Part shown: positions 6,298-13,485 of the stretch, one piece after another
Layout: each line of letters opens with the position of its first letter
Position numbering within the stretch: position 1 is the first letter of the stretch
Source: Candidatus Poseidoniales archaeon
GTDB taxonomy: Archaea; Thermoplasmatota; Poseidoniia; Poseidoniales; Poseidoniaceae
Length of the DNA stretch: 15,755 nt
Direction of reading: 5' to 3'
Assembly: GCA_009887135.1 (NCBI GenBank)
Contig: QXYA01000138.1
Location: 1 to 15,755, forward strand
Translations under genes and position numbers: made by a program
Notes under the pieces: model-generated
Databases searched by the model: none
The model's input: the letters and a program-made list of their open reading frames with translations, nothing else
What the model was told of the DNA's origin: nothing

Positions 6298-7461
6298 ATG
6301 CACATTCTTGTAATGACCCGGATTATCACGCGTCATTCTCACGGGGGCATGCAAAAACAAACGATGGATTTGTGTTATGGATTTGTGAAAGCAGGTCACG
6401 ATGTTACGATTCTCACCACAGGTCGAGTGGATGGAGTTGAGTATGAAAATGATCAAGGGTGTGAAATCCATTATCTCTCGGGTTCGAAACCAGGAAGGTA
6501 CAGTTTGAATTGGAATAAACTCAGTAAACTGGCCATTGCTAAATTACACATTGAAAAACCAATTGATGTGATTCACAGTCAATCTATGGGTTCCCGTCCA
6601 GTTCTAAGATGGGCAAAGAAAAACAAGGTGCCAGTTGTTTCAACATGGCATGGAACATGCTTCACGGAAATATCCTCCTTCTTTTCTTCAGCATCCTATC
6701 ATCCCCGATATTGGCATTGGCTTTTGATTATGCCATCTCGTTTTCTTCGTCAATATTTCACCATGGAATTGCCTGTGCGTAAGGGGAGTCGTGCAATAAC
6801 ACTGGTTTCACCAACACTCGAGCCAAAAATGAAGATATTTGTAAAAAACAAAGTTACAACCATCAGTAACGGAATTGAAACTATTGACCTGTTACCAAAG
6901 CCACAAAATCCACCCGTTGAAATTATCGCCATTGGGAGGATGGAACGACAGAAAGGAATCCATCACGCCATCAATGCTATTGCTAAATTAACTCCCGAAA
7001 AAAGGCAAATGGTACATCTCAATGTCGTTGGAGAAGGGCCATATCTGCATGATTTAAAATCGTTGATTGAGAAGCATGATCTACACAAATCAGCAACGTG
7101 TTTTGGTAGATTGCCAGACAAAGAACTGTTTGACATCTATCAGAAATGTGTTATCCATCTTATGCCTACAACTCGTCAAGAAGGATTGCCATTGACTGTT
7201 TTAGAAGGCATGTCTTTCGGATTGGCAACCATTGCTTCCGATATTGGAGGAATCCCGAGTGTCATTTCAGATGGCATTGATGGTTTGCTAATAGAGCCTG
7301 GAAATGAACAACAACTCACTTCCTTACTATCTTCTTTATTGGACAATCCAACCAAAATCATAACGATTGGGACACAAGCAAGAAAGAAGATTGAAGACAA
7401 ATATTCACGAGAGCGAATGGTTGCTGAAACACTTCAAATCCTTGTAGATTCCACAGAATAA
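6298..7461 (+). CDS. GT4-family glycosyltransferase (GT-B fold)
   Basis: Retaining glycosyltransferase that moves a sugar from a nucleotide-sugar donor to a glycan or lipid carrier at the cytoplasmic membrane face. It has 387 residues, the usual GT4 length. Starting MHILVMTR, it has a GGMQKQTMDLC loop (N-domain acceptor site) and HGTCF at about 118-122. The C-domain opens with IIAIGRMERQKGI at about 209-221. VVGEGPYL and FGRLPDKELFDIYQ follow, then RQEGLPLTVLEGMSFGLATI, which contains the E-x7-E donor-binding pair (E295 and E303) and the usual GGIPSVISDGIDGLLIEP end. ATG 6298 matches family N-termini; TTG 6292 is possible (see the GGTGGG site). Divergent from the GT-A gene, it suggests a small glycan-assembly locus for surface glycoprotein or lipid. 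Sampled GC is low (22/60 at 6541-6600 and at 7321-7380), a hint of transfer or relaxed selection. Confidence 0.9.
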   Translation: MHILVMTRIITRHSHGGMQKQTMDLCYGFVKAGHDVTILTTGRVDGVEYENDQGCEIHYLSGSKPGRYSLNWNKLSKLAIAKLHIEKPIDVIHSQSMGSRPVLRWAKKNKVPVVSTWHGTCFTEISSFFSSASYHPRYWHWLLIMPSRFLRQYFTMELPVRKGSRAITLVSPTLEPKMKIFVKNKVTTISNGIETIDLLPKPQNPPVEIIAIGRMERQKGIHHAINAIAKLTPEKRQMVHLNVVGEGPYLHDLKSLIEKHDLHKSATCFGRLPDKELFDIYQKCVIHLMPTTRQEGLPLTVLEGMSFGLATIASDIGGIPSVISDGIDGLLIEPGNEQQLTSLLSSLLDNPTKIITIGTQARKKIEDKYSRERMVAETLQILVDSTE

Positions 7462-7470
7462 AGACGGAAA

Positions 7471-8061
7471 TCAATTTAGATTTTCAACTCTCTCTGCCAA
7501 TTTTTGACGTTCCTCGTCAGTAAGGAGTGGGAGAAATGGGTCCTCATCCTTTACGATTGATTCCCACCCTTCCATTGTACGAGCAAAAATTTCTGTATCT
7601 ACATTCCACTTGTACCAACGATCAACAAAATCACAGTGGCGTAAAATATCTTCATCATCTTCCGATAATCTTCTGAGTATGAGATTAGTTTGCAGCAACA
7701 TAATCATTAAATTTGGACTCATTTGATATGTCTGGAACGGATTACGTTCGCCCACGATAGTCAAATGTTCTCGCCATAATCCGAATACAGCATCGTAAAG
7801 TACACCTATCACCAATACAAGGACGATAACTGTCGCGCCAATGCCTGCAAGTCCCCAGTAGGTGGCTGATATGCCAGCAATGGTGGATTCAGAATTAAAG
7901 CGCCACTGCACGTAAGGCCAAATAAGTAGGGTGATTGTTGTGACCCAGAATATCATCGATATGATTGTTTGACTCTGCTGTATTCTCCAATACTGTCGCA
8001 TTACCCATTTTTTTGCCAATGAGCTGGCGCCAACAGTTTCTTCCGATTCATCAGATTTCAT
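7471..8061 (-). CDS. Two-helix membrane protein, function unknown
   Basis: Not recognised. The protein has 196 residues. A short acidic start (MKSDESEETVG) leads to a basic stretch, then two hydrophobic segments at about 31-52 and 66-92 with an intervening short loop. A soluble C-terminal half of about 100 residues follows. That half has HCDFVDRWYKWNVDTEIFARTMEGWESIV and a charged end (LTDEERQKLAERVENLN); no catalytic motif is evident. Both termini are probably cytoplasmic. Its stop lies 9 nt from the GT4 stop (convergent). A TATA-like box 20-28 nt upstream of ATG 8061 suggests a leaderless transcript. The context does not reveal a job; neighbours are glycosyltransferases and an exported cyclophilin. 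Confidence 0.78.
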   Translation of the reverse strand: MKSDESEETVGASSLAKKWVMRQYWRIQQSQTIISMIFWVTTITLLIWPYVQWRFNSESTIAGISATYWGLAGIGATVIVLVLVIGVLYDAVFGLWREHLTIVGERNPFQTYQMSPNLMIMLLQTNLILRRLSEDDEDILRHCDFVDRWYKWNVDTEIFARTMEGWESIVKDEDPFLPLLTDEERQKLAERVENLN

Positions 8062-8080
8062 GGTAATCCCTACGAACGCC

Positions 8081-8089
8081 TTTATTTAG
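8081..8089 (-). promoter_or_regulatory. Predicted TATA box for the two-helix membrane protein gene
   Basis: Reads CTAAATAAA on the - strand, close to the archaeal TTTAWATA-type box. Its centre is about 24-27 nt before ATG 8061, so the transcript would start at or next to the start codon (leaderless). No purine-rich BRE is obvious. Confidence 0.45.
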
Positions 8090-8117
8090 AATGTCTCCCT
8101 TTGTAACGCTTGGCCCC

Positions 8118-8163
8118 GATATATGGTGTTTCAAATTTGAGATGTTCTCTGAAAATTCGAATT
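8118..8163. promoter_or_regulatory. TATA-like box followed by two perfect 10-bp palindromes (possible operator)
   Basis: GATATATGG (8118-8126) is a candidate + strand TATA box. TCAAATTTGA (8131-8140) and AATTCGAATT (8154-8163) are perfect palindromes with centres 23 nt apart, near two helical turns. They would flank the expected initiation point around 8148 and also lie upstream of the divergent membrane-protein gene. The arrangement suits a dimeric regulator, but AT-rich palindromes also arise by chance. Confidence 0.3.
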
Positions 8164-8219
8164 AAGAATTCAAGTTACAGGCGTACTACTGGTTAGTGGC
8201 TATATCCTATCGTAGTTTG

Positions 8220-8309
8220 ATGATGTTTGCTCCATTCCACTTTGTCTTGCTCCGAATTGTGTGTATGGCCTCCAATTTTATGTCGATGAGCGCATGTTTG
8301 ATGAGTTAG
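8220..8309 (+). other. Possible 29-codon Met-rich leader ORF upstream of cyclophilin
   Basis: An ATG-ATG start at 8220/8223 opens a 29-codon frame ending in TAG at 8307-8309. It encodes a hydrophobic peptide (MMFAPFHFVLLRIVCMASNF, then MSMSACLMS) with six Met and two Cys. The stop lies within the 5' arm of the hairpin before the cyclophilin start. No Shine-Dalgarno is seen. The nearby TATATCC at 8201-8207 would start transcription downstream of its ATG, so expression would need the 8118 box. It could be chance. Confidence 0.18.
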
Positions 8310-8331
8310 CACATGATGGCTAACATATGCG
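8291..8331 (+). promoter_or_regulatory. Nested inverted repeat sequestering the cyclophilin start codon
   Basis: GTTAGC (8305-8310) and GCTAAC (8319-8324) form a perfect 6-bp stem with an 8-nt loop. Outside it, CGCAT (8291-8295) pairs with ATGCG (8327-8331), which includes the ATG start at 8327. An asymmetric internal loop (9 nt and 2 nt) separates the two stems. If formed in RNA, this hides the start codon, suggesting translational control. AATTTTATG at 8273-8281 is a possible TATA box giving a start near 8303. Confidence 0.35.
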
Positions 8332-9301
8332 ACAGGGCGGATTGCACAGAACGTCGTTTGTTCTAATCGCAATGTTTCTGATGATGCCGAGCATCACATC
8401 TGCTCAGGAAGAGCCTGACTGGAGAAGCAATGGAATCGATCCATCAACATGGGATGATGGTCCACTTGTTGAACCAACGCCAATGCAATTTTCATACTAC
8501 GGTGACCCAGTATTCTCCATTGAAGTCACCTATACGCCAGGTCATTTTGAAGACGAAGTCAGCGGTGTTATCATCATCGAATTATTTCCTCAATGGGCTC
8601 CAATCACTGTTGAAAACATGGTGGAACATGTTGAAGATGGATTGTATGATGGTATCTTCTTTCATCGAGTCATCAACGATTTCGTCACTCAATCAGGAGA
8701 TCCTGAATGCACAACGGTTGGCGCTTATCCGATCACAAATCTGAATTGTGGCTCGGGAGGTACAGGCGAAACAATTCCACTTGAACACGATGATAATCTA
8801 AGCCACGTTGATGGAGCCATTGGTATGGCTCGGGGCACAGAAGAAGACTCTGCGGATTCACAATGGTATATTGCTGAAACAGAGGCTCACGGACTTGATC
8901 CTGAAAACAGAGACGACGGCGGATATGCAACCTTCGGTATCGTTCGTCAGGGGATGAGTCACGTGCGAGCAATCGCCGAAGTACCGACATCAGACGATGC
9001 CACGGGAACTGACCTTGATAATCCATTTTCATCTGCGGGACGTCCAGTTTATGAGGTTCGAATCGATAGAATCGAGATGATAGGAGTTGCTGACCCGAAT
9101 GGAAAACTGAGCGGTCAAGGAGTCGATGGAGACGAAGACGGGGGCATTTCAAGCGGACTTCTGATCCTTATCTTACTCGGTGTTGCGGTGGGGATAGGAG
9201 GCGCAACGATGTATGTGATGAGCCAAAAAGAAGAATCACCCGATTTGAAGGTTTATGATGCAGAATTACTCGATGAAAACGAAACATCGAGTACGACGTG
9301 A
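8327..9301 (+). CDS. Exported, membrane-anchored cyclophilin-type peptidyl-prolyl isomerase
   Basis: Catalyses cis-trans isomerisation of Xaa-Pro bonds, here probably outside the cytoplasmic membrane to fold exported proteins. It has 324 residues. There is a signal peptide at 1-26 (hydrophobic core FVLIAMFLMM, cleavage after SITSA). The cyclophilin domain at about 62-252 carries FHRVINDFVTQSGDP (112-126), with Arg114 and Gln122 at the positions of catalytic Arg55 and Gln63 of human CypA. SQWYI (178-182) stands for the usual SQFFI, and YATFGIV for the FG-V strand. Cys128 and Cys141 could form a disulfide. An acidic Gly-rich linker leads to one membrane helix at about 277-298 and a short cytoplasmic tail. 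ATG 8327 gives a perfect signal peptide but lacks a Shine-Dalgarno; a hairpin covers it. The last 49 nt overlap the convergent Taw2 gene. Confidence 0.92.
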   Translation: MRQGGLHRTSFVLIAMFLMMPSITSAQEEPDWRSNGIDPSTWDDGPLVEPTPMQFSYYGDPVFSIEVTYTPGHFEDEVSGVIIIELFPQWAPITVENMVEHVEDGLYDGIFFHRVINDFVTQSGDPECTTVGAYPITNLNCGSGGTGETIPLEHDDNLSHVDGAIGMARGTEEDSADSQWYIAETEAHGLDPENRDDGGYATFGIVRQGMSHVRAIAEVPTSDDATGTDLDNPFSSAGRPVYEVRIDRIEMIGVADPNGKLSGQGVDGDEDGGISSGLLILILLGVAVGIGGATMYVMSQKEESPDLKVYDAELLDENETSSTT

Positions 9302-10365
9302 CGCACACGTGGAGCGTACCACTTTACCTTCTCAAGATGCTGATGCGTACAGCGCCAGTCACGGTCATCACTTTTTGCATAATTCAAGCATGTTTGAATT
9401 GTATCTTTCGTCCATTGTTCGATATGTTCTTCTTCAACATTCATGTGAATATGGAGGCTTCCACCTTGCTCTTTGAGGGTTGAAATTGCAGGTTTCCATG
9501 CTGCCTCAGAACTTGGAAGTAATCCCAAAAGGACACGATCTGCAATACCTCGTAAATTGGGCAGCGTCGATTGATTATCTCCTTCGTGAATTGTAATAGA
9601 TTGAGAAACATCGTTCTTTTCCGCAGCCCAGTTCAATGCCTTGATACTCTCCGGGTTTAATTCACAAGCATGCACATGTGTGGCTTTCCCATGAACGAGT
9701 AAGGGTAGAGAATAGTAACCAATGCCCGCAAAGGCATCAATGATGATTTCACCTTCGACATTAAGTGAGCCCATTCTGTGTCGTTCGGTAACATTTCCAG
9801 ATGAGTACATCACCTTGCATGCATCAAATCCATAGAACAATCCGTTATCTTTTACTTCGACCCAGCTAGAATCGCCAAGTAATAGTTCCATCTGGGAAGA
9901 ACGAATTGTGTCGTTTGCAATTGGCTGTTGACGTCCAACTCTTCGTCCTTGCAAAACATTTGCAATCTGTTCAAAGAAGTTGTTCTTATCTTGGATTATT
10001 TCGCCCCATATCGGTTGAGTAAACGCTTCTTTCGGAAAAAGGATGAGGTCATCTAAGCGTTCCCATTTTGTCGGAATGAACTCAAAAGCATGTTCCATCC
10101 CTTGCGGAATAAATTCTTGAATCACTTCCTTCAATTGGCGATGAGGATTTATTGATGGTGGTGAATGTTCAAACATCACTCGTTCAATTCTGTAAGGGAT
10201 TCCTATCGAGTGAAAAGAAGGGCTTTCAGAAGAAATTGGAAGAGCAAGTTCTTCATTGATACGTACAGGCGTATACTGTTTATTCAAGGCCTTTAATCGA
10301 CGTAGGTTCTCATACATGGCCTCTCCAAATTGGAGCGGAACAATGACTGCAGAAAGTTCGTCCAT
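9253..10365 (-). CDS. taw2: Taw2/TYW2-like tRNA(Phe) aminocarboxypropyltransferase (wybutosine pathway)
   Basis: Transfers the 3-amino-3-carboxypropyl group of S-adenosylmethionine to 4-demethylwyosine at G37 of tRNA(Phe), after Trm5 and Taw1. It has 370 residues from ATG 10365. The N-terminal ~200 residues are a family-specific substrate domain (AVIVPLQFG at the start; RRVGRQQPIANDTIRSSQMELLLGD). A Rossmann methyltransferase core follows: IIDAFAGIGYYSLPLL (SAM loop), HACELNPESIKALNWAAEKN and VLLGLLPSSEAAW. GLLPSSE plus GGSLHIHMNV is the TYW2 form rather than the NLP-type motif of Trm5, and the ending KWYAPRVRHVVLDV is also TYW2-like. That separates it from Trm5, though substrate is not proven. 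GTG 10383 is possible; ATG 10365 fits the conserved core. Its 3' end overlaps the cyclophilin gene by 49 nt; 63 nt separate it from the divergent large-protein gene. Confidence 0.83.
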   Translation of the reverse strand: MDELSAVIVPLQFGEAMYENLRRLKALNKQYTPVRINEELALPISSESPSFHSIGIPYRIERVMFEHSPPSINPHRQLKEVIQEFIPQGMEHAFEFIPTKWERLDDLILFPKEAFTQPIWGEIIQDKNNFFEQIANVLQGRRVGRQQPIANDTIRSSQMELLLGDSSWVEVKDNGLFYGFDACKVMYSSGNVTERHRMGSLNVEGEIIIDAFAGIGYYSLPLLVHGKATHVHACELNPESIKALNWAAEKNDVSQSITIHEGDNQSTLPNLRGIADRVLLGLLPSSEAAWKPAISTLKEQGGSLHIHMNVEEEHIEQWTKDTIQTCLNYAKSDDRDWRCTHQHLEKVKWYAPRVRHVVLDVSFSSSNSAS

Positions 10366-10428
10366 AGCAACGTCTCTGACCACTCGTATGGGGAAGTCCT
10401 TTGAAGGTCTTCGGATTGTGTGACAATC

Positions 10429-13400
10429 ATGGACACTGCTGGTAACGGGAAGATGCGCTTTTTCAGTCTCTGTTTTACACTGTTTTTCGTGATACCAATC
10501 CTCGCTCCGTTAGCCTCTGCTGATGGAATGGCCGCATGCGATGGTGCAGGCATGAGTGAGTGCGATGATTACGATTCCAACGATGATGGAACACCAAATC
10601 AGCAAGATTGGATTATTGGGACATATGATTTCGATTTAGAAGATACCTCGAGAATCACGCTCTCGTTGAGCTGGGCCATTCGAGAATTCGATAGAAGTAA
10701 AGTCGGTCTTGATGACCCATTGATTCAATCAGCACTTGCAAACGATGGCTTGGATGTAAACGATGGAATTCCCGCTGACATGATTCGAAGTTACTTTGCC
10801 TATGATGATGGTTCTGGAACTGTTGGTGATCGAATGCTTGGAGAAGTCCAGAGTACGATTCAAGATCTTCTCGCATCAGGGTTTGGAACAGTAAATGGTA
10901 TCAATACGCAATATGATAATTCATTCACAGAAGGTGGAGTCACTATCCCTTGCACAACCGATGCATCAATTGACTCGGTACATGGAGCTGAAGGAGCAAG
11001 TCAAAACAACGTCTTCGATCCTCCTTTGTGTTTCTCCACAATAGCGGATATCAGTTTGTCAACCAGTACATTCAATCTTCTTGAGAATACGGATTTGGAT
11101 TTAGAACGAGCATACCAGGGTCTATTGATTATGGGTTCAGAATTAACGACAAAGTTCGAAGTTTTTGCTGAACCAGGCCATGCCTCTACATTCTCGATTA
11201 ATCCACCAGATTATGCAACAATCATTGGCGTCGATAGTAACGGTTCGGTTGCTGCTCGACCAGGCCCTCCTGCTTACTTTGCAGGTGAATGGACAGTCGA
11301 CAATCTCAATGCAGGAGTTGGCGATCCTCGGATTGACCAAACAGTGAGCCTTACCATGGCATATCGTGATTCAGCAACCACTCAAGTGGTTGAACTCGAT
11401 CCTACTGATGAAGCAGTTTCTCTTTACTTAACAGTTGATCTTTTCGATGAACAAGCTGTCCAAATTGACTTTGTCGCTGGATTAAATTATCTCGATCAAA
11501 CAACAATGACGGACTGGGGTATCTCTCTTGTCGAGTTATCTGAACTGGCTACAATTCCACAGATTACTTCTGATGGAATCCGCCTTGCCTATGAAAACGG
11601 AATTGCACCACTTGATGATTTCACTGATCAATTCCCAGTTGATTCAATCGGAGATGCCTTTTCTGATTCAATCCCTGGAAATCAAAATATTGAGATGAGT
11701 CAATTAACGTGGGTAAGTGATTCTGTAGCAGATGGGATACAAGGTGCAGCAGGTGGGCTGAATTACACGCACTCAACAGGTTGTTCCGAAACAGTGACTC
11801 CTCCATCGACAATATCATATTGCATTGAAGGGCCATCCGCAATGGGTTATAATCATCCAATCTACCTTCGTTCAACAAGCAATACATTCAATCTTGGTTT
11901 ACTCGATATTATCCAGGATAATATTCCTGAAACTCAATTCTCAACACAGATAAACAGCATCACTGAGGAGGATTTACGCCGTGTAATGGATGCAGGTCTT
12001 TCACTCGAGACCGTGCTGAATACTTCTTTCCTTGAAGATATGATTCCCTCCGATCTCCCCCCAACAGGGATTACTCTGGAATTGATTTTACCGAGTTGGA
12101 TTCAAACAATCGACGGTGAGGACCGAATTATTCTCCAACATTCTCTAGAGGGCGATAACCGTAATGAAATCTCGATTGCTGGTCCTTCTCCTTACACGTA
12201 CAACCATCCTATTGAGGACGAAGATGGAACGGTTATCTGCGTTCAAACTCAGAAGACATGTGTCTCAACATCACTCGATATTGATTTTGGTACCTTTGAT
12301 ATCAACGAGTGGACAAAATCAGTATCTGTAGAGTTCGGACTTGAAGCCAGTGCAGTCGTTCATCGGGTTGCTTTACCACAAGGCTACTACGATGTCAACG
12401 ACGATACCACGGTGCGTATGGACGTCATTCCAAGCGACTTGGTTCGATTAATGGGCGATATAATGAGCCGAACGGACGATCCTAAGGTCATTACTCAATG
12501 CCTCGATCCAGATTATTCAGATTCTTCAGAGACGCCTTGTGACCCAGACAGACTCATTGAATTCAATCTTACTTCAGAAGGATTAATGGAATTTGGAACA
12601 GATGTCGGTGTCAAATTAACCAATGAAATACAGATCATCTCAAAGGAACTCACTGAATTTGAAGATTCACCATTTAACGAGGTTGATATTGGTGATTTTG
12701 AGATCAAAACCAGTTTGGCAGGACTTGGCGAGCCAGGCTCTACCGTTAGCGATGAAGTCCCACTGAGTATTACGATTAAGATTCCAAAAGTAAGATACAC
12801 ATTGGCCATCTCCAGTCCTTGGGGGGATCTTTTCTCTGGAGATATGGACTTGCTGACCTTCTCATTACTCACTGAAGACTCGATACGCTCGCCGTTCCTG
12901 TCTCCAATGGTTTCGATGGTTGACAGTATTTCCTCGATGTTTTCAAACAGCATTGTTTCAACAGATGGTATAACGTTCCCTCCAGAAGATGGAGAAGCGT
13001 TGGTCTTTGAAACCGGTTCATGGGATACAACTATTCACGAAGAAACAGAATTGGATCTCTCGGGACCAGTAAGTTTCACACTACCAAAGGGAATCAAAGC
13101 CATTGAAGCGACCTCAACACAGGGTAACATGGTTCTCTCTATGGAAGATGGTCGTCAGGTCATCACCTACACGATACCACCAGCTGATCTTGATGACGAG
13201 ATTACAATCCGATTACAAGTGACATGGATGTATCTTCTCGGTCAATTCTGGGCATATCCTGCTGTTGTGCTCATTCTTTTGATTCTCCTTGTTCGTAGAC
13301 GACGTAAGAAAAAGCGAAAGAAGAGAGCGGCACGAGAATCAAAGAATTCCCTACTAAAGGCCCAGAAGATGGGCTTATCTGAATCTGATTTCGCTCAAAT

Positions 13401-13485
13401 GGCAGGTTTGGTTGATCGACAAGTCGGTGGATACGAAGAGGGAATCGATCCCTTTGAAGCGATGCAAAACGACCAACTCGATTAA
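10429..13485 (+). CDS. Giant exported single-pass protein with EF-hand/dockerin-like loop, function unknown
   Basis: Not recognised; a large surface protein of about 1,018 residues. The signal peptide has core FFSLCFTLFFVIPILAPLASA. Just after it lies the loop DSNDDGTPNQQD, an exact DxNxDGxxNxxD EF-hand/dockerin calcium pattern, flanked by cysteines. The ectodomain is acidic, rich in Ser/Thr/Asp and beta-strand-like, and its cysteines fall in pairs spaced roughly 5-20 residues apart, as expected for disulfides outside the cell. The 11-residue motif GPSxxxYNHPI occurs twice (11830-11862 and 12181-12213). One membrane helix (about 937-955) is followed by RRRRKKKRKKR and a 50-residue acidic tail, so the C-terminus is cytoplasmic. 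Starts: GTG 10420, ATG 10429, ATG 10453 all keep the signal; 10429 is chosen. Its stop is interlocked with that of UvrC (4 nt). Confidence 0.85.
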   Translation: MDTAGNGKMRFFSLCFTLFFVIPILAPLASADGMAACDGAGMSECDDYDSNDDGTPNQQDWIIGTYDFDLEDTSRITLSLSWAIREFDRSKVGLDDPLIQSALANDGLDVNDGIPADMIRSYFAYDDGSGTVGDRMLGEVQSTIQDLLASGFGTVNGINTQYDNSFTEGGVTIPCTTDASIDSVHGAEGASQNNVFDPPLCFSTIADISLSTSTFNLLENTDLDLERAYQGLLIMGSELTTKFEVFAEPGHASTFSINPPDYATIIGVDSNGSVAARPGPPAYFAGEWTVDNLNAGVGDPRIDQTVSLTMAYRDSATTQVVELDPTDEAVSLYLTVDLFDEQAVQIDFVAGLNYLDQTTMTDWGISLVELSELATIPQITSDGIRLAYENGIAPLDDFTDQFPVDSIGDAFSDSIPGNQNIEMSQLTWVSDSVADGIQGAAGGLNYTHSTGCSETVTPPSTISYCIEGPSAMGYNHPIYLRSTSNTFNLGLLDIIQDNIPETQFSTQINSITEEDLRRVMDAGLSLETVLNTSFLEDMIPSDLPPTGITLELILPSWIQTIDGEDRIILQHSLEGDNRNEISIAGPSPYTYNHPIEDEDGTVICVQTQKTCVSTSLDIDFGTFDINEWTKSVSVEFGLEASAVVHRVALPQGYYDVNDDTTVRMDVIPSDLVRLMGDIMSRTDDPKVITQCLDPDYSDSSETPCDPDRLIEFNLTSEGLMEFGTDVGVKLTNEIQIISKELTEFEDSPFNEVDIGDFEIKTSLAGLGEPGSTVSDEVPLSITIKIPKVRYTLAISSPWGDLFSGDMDLLTFSLLTEDSIRSPFLSPMVSMVDSISSMFSNSIVSTDGITFPPEDGEALVFETGSWDTTIHEETELDLSGPVSFTLPKGIKAIEATSTQGNMVLSMEDGRQVITYTIPPADLDDEITIRLQVTWMYLLGQFWAYPAVVLILLILLVRRRRKKKRKKRAARESKNSLLKAQKMGLSESDFAQMAGLVDRQVGGYEEGIDPFEAMQNDQLD

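Noticed and set aside
8151..8170. tRNA B-box-like TTCGAAT
   Set aside because: The surrounding bases lack the GG...CC frame of a T-arm and no acceptor or anticodon stem can be drawn.
8062..8326. CRISPR or repeat array in the largest intergenic stretch
   Set aside because: Only single palindromes are present; there are no regularly spaced direct repeats.
9253..10365. Trm5 (tRNA m1G37 methyltransferase) as an alternative name
   Set aside because: GLLPSSE and GGSLHIHMNV with the YAPRVRHVVLDV end match TYW2/Taw2 rather than the Trm5 NLP-type motif.
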